From contig JAIQFG010000057.1 in the NCBI GenBank assembly GCA_020073375.1, positions 1-32,462 on the forward strand: a DNA stretch of 32,462 nucleotides. Direction: 5' to 3'. Made by a program: the position numbers and the translations under genes. Shown here piece by piece: positions 13,889-21,025 of the stretch. Source of the stretch: Terriglobia bacterium. Its GTDB lineage: Bacteria; Acidobacteriota; Terriglobia; Acidiferrales; UBA7541. Within the stretch, counting starts at the first letter, position 1. Each line of letters begins with the position of its first letter. The notes below the pieces were generated by a model, which had not been told where the DNA came from, ran no database searches, and saw only the letters and a program-made list of their open reading frames with translations.

Positions 13889-16594
13889 ATGAGCATTGCA
13901 GGCACAATTGATGCGCCGCTGGATTTGTTCGGCGGGCTGGTGACGGACATGGCGGCGGCGGATTTGCCGCAGGGCGTCTCGCCCGATTGCCAGGACTTGG
14001 CGTTTCTTCCGGGCGGGGTGAAGACGCGGCCGGGGTTGGCGGCGGTGTTTTCGCCGATCGTTTCCGGCGGCGGCAATCCAACCGTCAATTACCTGAAAAC
14101 ATTTACGGCGCCGAATCTTGCCCAGACGCTGCTGGCGTTGGATTCGTCCGGGACGCTGTGGGGGGAAACCGCTCCGGGCGTGCTGTCGCAGATCGCCGCC
14201 GGGATCGTGCCGAATTCCCTGGCAAGTTCGGCGTCTTTGTTTGGCCGCGAATACATGGCGGTGCACGACGGCAACTTCGGCGCGGACGTGCCGCGGCAGT
14301 ATGACGGGACGAATTTCGATCGCGTGAGCCAGTGCGGGCCGGGCGCGGGCGTCACGGCGGTGGCGGACGTTATCATTGGGATCCCGGCGATTTCGCGAAC
14401 GTCCAACGTGGTGACAGTCGCGACCAGTTCGCCGACGGGGATGCTTCCCACCGATCAGGTGACGATCGCCGGGGTTACCGACGCGAGCTTCGACGGAACT
14501 TTTCCGATCGCGTCGGTGATCGATTCGCTGCACTTCACGTACGCGCAGACCGGCGTCGATGCATCGTCCAGCGGAGGCACGGCCGCGCCGGTCGGATCGC
14601 TTTCCGCGGGCGTGCATCAGTGCGTCGTGATTTTTGTAACGAGGCAAGGGTATCTCACGCGGCCATCGGCGCCGGTGTCTTGGACGTCGGCAGGGAATTG
14701 CCGGGCGCAGATCACGGGGATTCCGGCGGTGGGGACGGTGCCGAATGTGGTGGCGCGAATCCTGGCGTTCACGGGAGCGGGCGGCGACAATTTTTTCTAC
14801 ACCACGGGTCTGAATGGCGCGCCGCAGATGCAGGTGAACGACAATTCCGCGTCGACGTTCGTCGCGGATTTTTCGGATACGGCGCTGCTGGCAGGAATTT
14901 CGGCGGACCCGCTGTTTAATCTAGTGGAACTGGGCGAATGCGCGGGCGTGATCGGATACGCGGATCGCCTGTTCTGGTGGGGCGAACGGAACAAGCAGAA
15001 TAATTGGGACAATCTCACGTTTGACGGCGGGTTCGGTTCGGCCAACACCGTGCCGCTCGGATGGACGCCGGACGCAACGTATTTCGCCGGGGGCTCGGCG
15101 GACTCCACCATCAACGCAATCTGGGGCGGAGCCTATTCGATCCTGGGCGACGGCGTGACGCCGACGCGCGGGCTGATCTCGCAGTCGGCTGTGCTGGACG
15201 CCAACGGTGCGCCGCGCCTGCTGGCCAACACGCCGTACTCGGCGCGCGTGCGCGTGCGCATGACCGGAGCGCTCACGCAGGGAACGCTGCACGTGCATTT
15301 GTTTTCCGCGTCCACCACTCTTTCCACGACGGGCGTCGCCGCGCCTGCCGCGCAAGTTTCCCAGGGCGCCTGGACGGAATTCATCGCGCCTATCACGCCG
15401 CCCGGCTCGCTGCTGTCGATTCCCTCAGACCTGGTGCTGCGAGTTTATGCCGACGGCACGCCGAACGACGACGCGGGATTTCTGGTCGAGAATATCGAAA
15501 TTTTTCCCACGGCCACGCCCTACAACACTTCACTGGTGCGCGCATCGTTCGCCGAAGACCCGGAAAGCTACGACGGCGTCAGCGGATTCATGAGCGTGTC
15601 GGAAGACGACGGGCAAGCGGTTCGCGCGGCGTTTCTGCTGCGCGAGAATCTGTACCTGGTGAAGGACCGGTCGATTTACGTCACCTCGGACGACGGCGTG
15701 AACGAGCCGGCGTCGTGGACCATCAACGAGGTGTCGGTGACCGTTGGCACGCCGTCAGTAAACGGCGTGGACACGGGAGAAGACTGGGCGGTAATCGCCG
15801 GGCGCTCCGGAATGTACGTTTACGCCGGCGGCGAGCCGATCAAGATTTCGCAGGAAATTCAGCCGCTGTGGGACCAGATCAACTGGGCGGTGGGAAAAAC
15901 GATCTGGGTGCGCGTGGATACGCGAAACAAGCGCATTCTGTGCGGCGTGCCTCTGGGCGCGGCCACTTCGCCCAACCGCATCCTGGTGATGGATTACCGC
16001 AGCCTGTCCGACGCCGGCGAAATCGCGTCGCTGGGATCGGTGCTGTTTTCTTCACTCTCCGGAAAGCTGTACGCGGTGGGCCGCTCGCGCAAGTGGTGCC
16101 CGTGGAACATCACGGCGAATTCCTGCGCGCTCGCCGAACGCGCGGACGGCACCGCACAGGTCTTCCTGGGCAACGGCAGTGTGGGCGGCGCGGGCAATGG
16201 AAAAATTTATCAGCTCTCGGACACGCAATTTTCCGACGACGGCGCGCCCATCAATTCCTACTACACGACGTATTTTTTCCTGAGCAACGATCTGGAACAA
16301 TCCTACCAGGTGCGCGCGCACCGGAAATTATTTGTGTACCTCTCGCTGTACGTCGAAGGCGCGGGAAATTTGAACCTGGGGGCATTTGTCGCCAACGAAG
16401 CGTATCCCGCGTCGCTGGTGCCGCTGCCGCTATCCTCGCCCGCGCCGAAGGATCTGGAACTGCCGATCAATTTGCTGGGCGAGCGCGTGGCGTTCCAGGT
16501 CGGCACGAATGCGGCGGGCGCATGGTTCAAGGTCGAGCGGTTTGTCGTGTCGTTGCTGCCGGATCCCTGGGCTCCGGTGCGGGGTGGGAATTAG
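13889..16594 (+). CDS. large phage tail/stopper protein with internal carbohydrate-binding-like domain
   Basis: 901 residues. ATG 13889 lies 18 nt after the end of ATTTCAGAGC and has only a weak ribosome binding site. The N-terminus (LFGGLVTDMAAADLPQGVSP, then GGVKTRPGL) is typical of podovirus proteins that close the portal channel, such as packaged-DNA stabilisation proteins. A region about 160-250 is Ig-like, about 370-560 reads as a jelly-roll carbohydrate-binding insert (WTEFIAPITPPGSLLSI, LVLRVYADGTPNDDAGFLVE), and the rest carries repeated beta-blade-like strands. It likely forms part of the tail hub and may also contact the cell surface. The role is inferred from position and style. 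Confidence 0.6.
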   Translation: MSIAGTIDAPLDLFGGLVTDMAAADLPQGVSPDCQDLAFLPGGVKTRPGLAAVFSPIVSGGGNPTVNYLKTFTAPNLAQTLLALDSSGTLWGETAPGVLSQIAAGIVPNSLASSASLFGREYMAVHDGNFGADVPRQYDGTNFDRVSQCGPGAGVTAVADVIIGIPAISRTSNVVTVATSSPTGMLPTDQVTIAGVTDASFDGTFPIASVIDSLHFTYAQTGVDASSSGGTAAPVGSLSAGVHQCVVIFVTRQGYLTRPSAPVSWTSAGNCRAQITGIPAVGTVPNVVARILAFTGAGGDNFFYTTGLNGAPQMQVNDNSASTFVADFSDTALLAGISADPLFNLVELGECAGVIGYADRLFWWGERNKQNNWDNLTFDGGFGSANTVPLGWTPDATYFAGGSADSTINAIWGGAYSILGDGVTPTRGLISQSAVLDANGAPRLLANTPYSARVRVRMTGALTQGTLHVHLFSASTTLSTTGVAAPAAQVSQGAWTEFIAPITPPGSLLSIPSDLVLRVYADGTPNDDAGFLVENIEIFPTATPYNTSLVRASFAEDPESYDGVSGFMSVSEDDGQAVRAAFLLRENLYLVKDRSIYVTSDDGVNEPASWTINEVSVTVGTPSVNGVDTGEDWAVIAGRSGMYVYAGGEPIKISQEIQPLWDQINWAVGKTIWVRVDTRNKRILCGVPLGAATSPNRILVMDYRSLSDAGEIASLGSVLFSSLSGKLYAVGRSRKWCPWNITANSCALAERADGTAQVFLGNGSVGGAGNGKIYQLSDTQFSDDGAPINSYYTTYFFLSNDLEQSYQVRAHRKLFVYLSLYVEGAGNLNLGAFVANEAYPASLVPLPLSSPAPKDLELPINLLGERVAFQVGTNAAGAWFKVERFVVSLLPDPWAPVRGGN

Positions 16595-16671
16595 GTGGGA
16601 CAGGCTTCAGCCTGTCTGCTTTCCACTAGACCTTGCCCACTCAAAACCCGACAGGCTGAAGCCTGTCCTGC
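16594..16671. repeat. paired GGACAGGC palindromes
   Basis: GGGACAGGCTTCAGCCTGTC (16597-16616) and GACAGGCTGAAGCCTGTC (16650-16667) form an inverted pair, starting within the last base of the upstream stop codon and ending 9 nt before the next ATG. No room is left for a ribosome binding site before 16680. Confidence 0.9.
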
Positions 16672-16679
16672 TTACTTAA

Positions 16680-17219
16680 ATGCTAAAAATCGGACAACTC
16701 GCGCAGATCAAGAGCGAATCGCCCTACACCTACGAGGCGCTCACGCAATTGGTGAACGGCGTAAACGCCGTGGGCCTGGCCACTGGCATCGATCCCTCGG
16801 GTTCGATCGATACGCCGGCGCCGATTGGCAGCTTGAAGGTGCTCGCGGCGGACGGTATCTTCGATCTGGCCATCACGGACCACTCCGCGGTGCGCCGCGG
16901 GATTTTTTATTTCGCGGAGTCCGATACGACGCCCGCGTTCAACAGGCCGTACGTGCATTTTCTCGGCAGTTCGCGCAACCTACGCGTGGCGATGGGCAAT
17001 CTGACGCTCTATTGGCGCGCCTATTCGCAGTATCTCGGATCGGACCCGTCCGCGCCGGTCACGTTTGGCACGCCGGCGACGCCGGTCTCGGGCGGGGGAA
17101 CGAGTACGGGGCCAACGCTGCAGGCTTCGCAGGGAAGCGGCACTGCGGCCGGCGGCGAGGGTGGCTCCGGGTTTGGGCGGGCGACGCGGAGCAATGCCGG
17201 GCCAGTGGTGTTGCGGTAG
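16680..17219 (+). CDS. phage structural protein of unknown function
   Basis: 179 residues. Residues 1-130 are beta-rich with ITDHSAVRRGIFYFAESDTT and SRNLRVAMGNLTLYWRAYSQY. The tail from about 135 on is Gly/Ser/Thr-rich and disordered. It directly follows a palindromic repeat, with no ribosome binding site at ATG 16680, so translation may depend on a leaderless or reinitiation mechanism, or the start may be further in (no good alternative seen). Its place behind the tail protein suggests a tail or virion component. No family recognised. Confidence 0.6.
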   Translation: MLKIGQLAQIKSESPYTYEALTQLVNGVNAVGLATGIDPSGSIDTPAPIGSLKVLAADGIFDLAITDHSAVRRGIFYFAESDTTPAFNRPYVHFLGSSRNLRVAMGNLTLYWRAYSQYLGSDPSAPVTFGTPATPVSGGGTSTGPTLQASQGSGTAAGGEGGSGFGRATRSNAGPVVLR

Positions 17220-17267
17220 CGCGGGCTTGGGTGTGGCCGCTTTTTTTCATCATCGAAAGTCCAAAGC

Positions 17268-17289
17268 GACAGGCTGAAGCCTGTCCTAC
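17268..17289. repeat. single GACAGGC palindrome
   Basis: One GACAGGCTGAAGCCTGTC palindrome with a TAC tail, 11 nt before the acetyltransferase start. It matches the right half of the pairs at 8195 and 16650. Confidence 0.9.
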
Positions 17290-17299
17290 TTCATGCTTC

Positions 17300-17878
17300 A
17301 TGCGCATCCGCGAATACACGTCGAATGATTTTCAGGCGCTGCGGCGGATGCACTCGGCGCAGGGATTCGGTTACCCGTTTCCGGATCTGGAAAGCCCGAT
17401 ATTCGTTTCCAAGCTGGTCCTCGAAGAAGAGTGCGAGTGCGGCGCAGGCGAAGGCGTCGAGGATGGGCGCGAACGAATCTGTCACAACTCTTCCGAGGGC
17501 GAAGGCGGCAGGGAAGTGGGAGGCAGGGAAGCAAGCAGCAGGGAATTGACCGGCCGCGATTCCCCTCCGGGATCTTCCGTGCACCCGCAATCGCGGCTGC
17601 ACGTTTGCGGCGCGAAATCTTCTCGCGTCACGATGGCCATCCTGCAGAGGCTTACCGCGGAAACCTATTTGCTTCACGACCCCGCCGCCGGCACTCCCCG
17701 GCAGCGCTGGCAGAATTTTCTGGCGCTGCATGACGCGGCCCTGCACGATGCCGTCGCTCGAGGCCTGGACGATGCCCAGGCGTTTCTGCCGCCGCAAATT
17801 GCGCGCTCGTTCGGGCGCCGCCTGGCCCGCCTCGGCTGGACGCGCGACCCGTGGCCCTGCTTTTCCCGGCGCGTGTAA
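17300..17878 (+). CDS. GNAT-type acetyltransferase split by an in-frame insertion
   Basis: 192 residues from ATG 17300. The N-terminus (MRIREYTSNDFQALRRMHSA) and the end (GLDDAQAFLPPQIARSFGRRLARLGW) look like a small GNAT acetyltransferase, an enzyme class that moves acetyl groups from acetyl-CoA. GNAT proteins occur among internal or late proteins of T7-like phages. Residues about 45-108 are a Gly/Glu/Arg/Ser-rich stretch with no place in the fold; it starts after LVLEEE and ends before TMAILQRLTAETYLL. Removing it rejoins two consecutive strands. The insert contains a GGCAGGGA-type repeat (17503-17545), so it is probably repeat DNA kept in frame. It could cripple the enzyme or form a surface loop. 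Confidence 0.6.
   Translation: MRIREYTSNDFQALRRMHSAQGFGYPFPDLESPIFVSKLVLEEECECGAGEGVEDGRERICHNSSEGEGGREVGGREASSRELTGRDSPPGSSVHPQSRLHVCGAKSSRVTMAILQRLTAETYLLHDPAAGTPRQRWQNFLALHDAALHDAVARGLDDAQAFLPPQIARSFGRRLARLGWTRDPWPCFSRRV
17503..17545. repeat. GGCAGGGA-type repeat inside the acetyltransferase gene
   Basis: Words GGCAGGGAA and GCAGCAGGGAA are repeated within 43 nt. They match the stretch at 3551-3585 in the scaffold gene. The frame stays open through the repeat. Confidence 0.7.
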
Positions 17879-17918
17879 CAGCCCAGAGTCGCCACCAGGA
17901 ATCAGAAAAACTTCTGAA

Positions 17919-18026
17919 TCCACAGATGAACACAGATAAACACTGATAAAGAAACCCGGAAAATCCATGATCTTATTTTCCTAAAGGTTTTGCTTTTATC
18001 TGTGTTGATCTGTGTCCATCCGTGGC
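17919..18026. repeat. CCACAGATG inverted-arm element, copy 4
   Basis: Arms 17919-17950 and 17995-18026 are inverted and match the other three copies; this is the shortest core (about 45 nt). It separates the acetyltransferase gene from the next phage gene. Confidence 0.9.
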
Positions 18027-18075
18027 TAATTCGGTTTTTGAATTTTCGCAAACTACGCTCCACCGGAGGTGTCCC

Positions 18076-18621
18076 ATGGGACGCAGCGCACAGGCGCAGA
18101 CACAGGCGCAGATCGACCAGCAACTCGCGCAACAAAACGCGATGAACCAGCAACTGTATTCCACAGGCCAGGGCCTTGGCTCGCAAGCCGCGGCCGGCTA
18201 CCAGAATCTGACGGCCAACCCCGGTTTCACCGACACTGAAAAGTCGGCCATCACGAACGCGTCGCAGTCGGCTCTGTCGTCCGCGTTCAACGCCCTCGCG
18301 CAAAACGCCGCCACGCGCGCCGCGCGCACGCGAAACTCCGCAGGCTACGGCGAATTGATCGACTCGCTGGCGCGCACTCGCGGCCAGCAGCAGGCCAACC
18401 TCGCGCAGCAAAATCAGATCGTTTTCGGAAACGCCGCCCGCTCGGATACTCTCTCCGGCCTCTCCGGCCTTTCCGGCTTGTACGGAACGGATGCCTCGCT
18501 ACTCGGCAAAACCCTCGGAATCCCGGCCTCCTTGCTGAACGCACAGGTCCAGAACTCCAGGTCCAACAATATGCAGCTCGGATTCGGCCCTGGCGGCCTT
18601 TCCTTCGGCTTCAACGGCTAA
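18076..18621 (+). CDS. Gln/Ala-rich phage virion-type protein
   Basis: 181 residues; ATG 18076 follows a strong ACCGGAGGT. The first 120 residues are Gln/Ala/Asn-rich helices (AQTQAQIDQQLAQQNAMNQQ), suggesting a coiled coil. The end has SGLSGLSGL repeats and a Gly/Phe-rich tail. Similar Gln/Ala-rich proteins near the end of podovirus structural blocks are internal or ejected virion proteins that help DNA cross the envelope. That role is an inference. A clear terminator follows. Confidence 0.55.
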   Translation: MGRSAQAQTQAQIDQQLAQQNAMNQQLYSTGQGLGSQAAAGYQNLTANPGFTDTEKSAITNASQSALSSAFNALAQNAATRAARTRNSAGYGELIDSLARTRGQQQANLAQQNQIVFGNAARSDTLSGLSGLSGLYGTDASLLGKTLGIPASLLNAQVQNSRSNNMQLGFGPGGLSFGFNG

Positions 18622-18624
18622 GTA

Positions 18625-18662
18625 GGACAGGCATCCGCCGCAGCGGACCTGTCCGCTTTTTT
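18625..18662 (+). terminator. terminator built from a GACAGG repeat
   Basis: The stem is GGACAGG (18625-18631) with CCTGTCC (18648-18654), plus an inner TCCGC/GCGGA stem with a CGCA loop, followed by GCTTTTTTG. This is a standard Rho-independent terminator for the gene ending at 18621. The outer stem belongs to the dispersed GACAGGC family, so a repeat seems to have been recruited as a terminator. Confidence 0.75.
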
Positions 18663-18797
18663 GCGCCACCAGCAAGAACGACCCGGATCGGCATTCTCGC
18701 AGTAACGGGTCGCCATCTTGGCACAACAACAAATTGGCAACGCACAATTTCCTGTCCCACACCATCGGCAAATAAATTCCCGCGCTTCACCCAAACC

Positions 18798-19043
18798 ATG
18801 AACCCCTACTGGATCGTCGTCGCTTTCTCCACATGCGTGCAATTTTTCATCTTCCTCCGCTGGCTCCATCGCCGCACCCGCGACGATGAAATCCGCCGCG
18901 CCTTCATCCGCGACATGGCCATCAATCACCTGCCTCATCTGTATCATGCGTTGCGACAAATCGCCGGCCGCATGGGCCTGGAATTGAAGGAGCCGCCGCC
19001 CGTGCAGTTCCTGGAACTGAACGGCCAGGAACGCCGAAGGTGA
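18798..19043 (+). CDS. small single-span membrane protein of the late region
   Basis: 81 residues. One hydrophobic segment at about 4-22 (YWIVVAFSTCVQFFIFLRW) is followed by a basic, helical cytoplasmic-type tail (RRTRDDEIRRAFIRDMAINH). No signal cleavage site. It lies just before the transglycosylase and may belong to the lysis module, for example as a regulator or pinholin-like protein. No family recognised. Start chosen at the only ATG before the hydrophobic segment. Confidence 0.55.
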   Translation: MNPYWIVVAFSTCVQFFIFLRWLHRRTRDDEIRRAFIRDMAINHLPHLYHALRQIAGRMGLELKEPPPVQFLELNGQERRR

Positions 19044-19110
19044 GCCGTCAACGCTAGTTTATGCACATCGGTCGATGATTCCGTATTTTCTCTTTCACGA
19101 TTCCTCCCTC

Positions 19111-19575
19111 ATGTCCGATACCGTCCAACCCGAACTCATCGAACTCGCCCGGCGCATCGCCGCGTCCCACGGCATTGACCCGCAGTTGGTCTGCGCCGTG
19201 ATCGAACAGGAATCCGCCTGGAATCCCTGGGCCGTGCGCTACGAACCCGGATTCCTTTCGCGATACATTGCACCTTTGTACACGGCGGGAAAATTCAGCG
19301 CCACGGAAGCCTATACGCGCGCGATGTCCTGGGGCTTGATGCAAGTAATGGGCCAAGTGGCGCGCGAATTCGGGCTTAAAGAGGCCTCTCTCGCCGAGCT
19401 TTGTGATCCCGTAACCGGAATGGATTACGGCTGTAAAATACTTGCAACCCGACTGGCGCGCTCCAAGGGAGACGTCGCTGCAGCGCTGCAGGCCTGGAAT
19501 GGCGGCGCCAATGCAAATTACGCCGCTGAGGTTCTGGCGCGAATACGCAACTACTCCTCGAAACCTGTGGTGTAG
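19111..19575 (+). CDS. phage lytic transglycosylase (SLT domain)
   Basis: 154 residues from ATG 19111; an in-frame ATG at 19075 is possible but neither has a clear ribosome binding site, and the domain begins right after the later one. It reads as a single soluble-lytic-transglycosylase domain: LARRIAASHGIDPQLVCAVIEQESAW with the catalytic Glu at about residue 34, MSWGLMQVMGQVAREFG (the GLMQV motif of this fold), and AALQAWNGGANANYAAEVL. Such enzymes cleave the MurNAc-GlcNAc bond with formation of 1,6-anhydroMurNAc. No signal peptide, so it would need the holin to reach the wall. This is the endolysin candidate of the phage. Confidence 0.85.
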   Translation: MSDTVQPELIELARRIAASHGIDPQLVCAVIEQESAWNPWAVRYEPGFLSRYIAPLYTAGKFSATEAYTRAMSWGLMQVMGQVAREFGLKEASLAELCDPVTGMDYGCKILATRLARSKGDVAAALQAWNGGANANYAAEVLARIRNYSSKPVV

Positions 19576-19637
19576 CGCCTCCACACCCGCACATTGCAGC
19601 TAAAAGCAGCAGGGAACCGCGCTGTTGATCGCATACC

Positions 19638-20240
19638 ATGCCGACAACTACTCTGCACCGCATTCTTCTTGCCGCCGCATTCCTTGCCCTGGTTCTGCTC
19701 GCTGACGCCTGGCGCTCCGCGCGCAATGATTCCGCACAACTTGCCGATACCCTGGCATCACAAAAAACAGCCCTTCAGCAGGCCGCCGACCACGAAAAGC
19801 AACGCGACGCGGAACTCTCCGCCGCTCTCGCCGTCATCGCCGCCCAAAAACATAAAGTGCAAACACCGCAGCAGGCCGCAGACGCGATCCCATCGGTTCT
19901 GCCTCCTCTCCCGCTCCCCATTTCTATTCACATCCCCACACTCACCCCCTCCGCCAAACCGGCTGACGATCTCCCCGCCACCATTTCCATTCCGCAACTC
20001 GACCTCAAGCCCCTTTACGACGATCTCCAGGATTGCCGCGCCGCCTCTCTGCTAGGCGCCGCCGCGCAAAAAGACCTGGCCGACGAAAGGATCCGAACCT
20101 CGGCGCTGACCCAGGAACGCGACGCTGCCATAGCCGCCGCCCATGGCGGCTCCTTCTGGGTGCGCCTGAAACGCCAAGCCAAATGGTTCGCCATCGGCAT
20201 CGCCGTCGGAGCTGCCGCAACCGCCGTCGCACACCGCTGA
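19638..20240 (+). CDS. spanin-like coiled-coil membrane protein
   Basis: 200 residues. Residues about 8-24 (RILLAAAFLALVLLADA) form an N-terminal membrane anchor, followed by a long Ala/Gln/Lys coiled coil (about 27-78), a Pro-rich stretch (IPSVLPPLPLPIS; residues about 88-125), a second helix, and a further hydrophobic segment near the end (WFAIGIAVGAAATAVA). It lies 62 nt after the transglycosylase. An anchored coiled coil at this place suits an Rz-like spanin that disrupts the outer membrane. The extra C-terminal hydrophobic segment is unlike classical Rz and is seen in some unimolecular spanins. Confidence 0.5.
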   Translation: MPTTTLHRILLAAAFLALVLLADAWRSARNDSAQLADTLASQKTALQQAADHEKQRDAELSAALAVIAAQKHKVQTPQQAADAIPSVLPPLPLPISIHIPTLTPSAKPADDLPATISIPQLDLKPLYDDLQDCRAASLLGAAAQKDLADERIRTSALTQERDAAIAAAHGGSFWVRLKRQAKWFAIGIAVGAAATAVAHR

Positions 20241-20410
20241 TGATTGTCCATTGTGCAAGGCACCAGCGCCGCGCGAACAGTTCAGGGGCGAAGAGCCGAT
20301 GCCCCAGTTTCTACGAATATGCGGGAAGCTGCGATCAAGATCTTCGGGACGGGATCGCCGCAGGTCACCGCGCGTGGAGCGCAGCCAAGGGACGCGACAA
20401 AATCAATTGA
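20240..20410 (+). CDS. possible 56-aa protein overlapping the spanin-like gene
   Basis: ATG at 20240 overlaps the upstream stop (TGATGA), a layout that usually means coupled translation. The product has 56 residues with three Cys (positions 5, 23, 33) and a plausible helix DQDLRDGIAAGHRAWSAAKG. Rz1-type outer-membrane spanins often overlap Rz, but no lipobox is visible, so it is not an obvious Rz1. Low confidence. Confidence 0.35.
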   Translation: MIVHCARHQRRANSSGAKSRCPSFYEYAGSCDQDLRDGIAAGHRAWSAAKGRDKIN

Positions 20411-20984
20411 TCAATAAAGATGAGGGGGCAGGAGACCGGCACGCCCGAGCATGCCAACACGTCTTTGCAGCAGGTCTATCTTGCATAGCACAACGGGCAG
20501 TTCCTGCGGTCGGCCGCGGAAATGGAAGATAGTCACCGGCGGGTACAAAGCACACAGTAATTCCGAAATGCATTCCGGCTGAACAGCGAGCGGCTCGGCG
20601 GGAACGCCTGGATGATGCGCTAAGACAGTCGGTCGTTTCCGCGCAGGCCCAAAACCGGAAGTACATATCGGCGCAGGACGCGGTAGTGGTGCGTGAATGG
20701 CAGGAGTTGCGATCGACAACGATTACCAGGAGTGGAAGCATCCCTGGAAAGAGACCTCTACAACCGCGGCGCGACCGTCAGCGGCACTGAATCGGCCACA
20801 GCAGTTTCGGATTGCGCCTGCGCCGCGCCCTAAGAGGCGCGGCACGAAGCGCAGCGCAGGGCCCTGCTTTGGCCGAAATCCGAAGCAGAACAAAGCAACT
20901 AAAGCAAAACCACAAGAGAGAGATAATTCCAATGAGATATGGAAGTGGACATTTTGAAGCGGCGTGACACCCCACAAAGAATCA
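20411..20984. other. stretch without a clear gene at the phage right end
   Basis: No frame here has both a good start and protein-like content over its length. The + strand frame at about 20536-20789 reads like a charged helical fragment (EQRAARRERLDDALRQSVVS, ISAQDAVVVREWQELR) without a start codon. It may be the remains of a gene, with frameshifts both sides. This is the likely border between phage and chromosome, but no tRNA, integrase or direct-repeat att site is visible. Confidence 0.4.
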
Positions 20985-21013
20985 TTGACATTAGTAGCCC
21001 GATAAGCTATACT
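20985..21013 (+). promoter_or_regulatory. near-consensus sigma-70 promoter pointing into the next gene's 3' end
   Basis: TTGACA at 20985-20990, a spacer of exactly 17 nt, then TATACT at 21008-21013 (5 of 6 to TATAAT). Transcription would run rightward on + from about 21020, antisense to the DsbA-like gene. No + strand open frame of useful length follows. Confidence 0.7.
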
Positions 21014-21025
21014 ATGTTTAGTATA
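21008..21025. promoter_or_regulatory. palindrome over the -10 box
   Basis: TATACTA, a TGTT spacer, then TAGTATA: perfect 7-bp arms. It covers the -10 of the promoter at 20985-21013 and the stop codon of the DsbA-like gene. It could be an operator; AT-rich arms and lack of a T-run make a terminator unlikely. Confidence 0.55.

Noticed and set aside
16595..17299. Upstream extension of the acetyltransferase frame to 427 aa
   Set aside because: The extension is antiprotein-like, overlaps the 179-aa gene in another frame and passes through two repeats.
4241..18026. Four CCACAGATG elements as CRISPR-like repeats
   Set aside because: They are kilobases apart, in inverted pairs, without cas genes.
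20403..20741. Two - strand frames in the phage border region
   Set aside because: They overlap each other, are Cys/Pro/Arg-rich and lack start signals.
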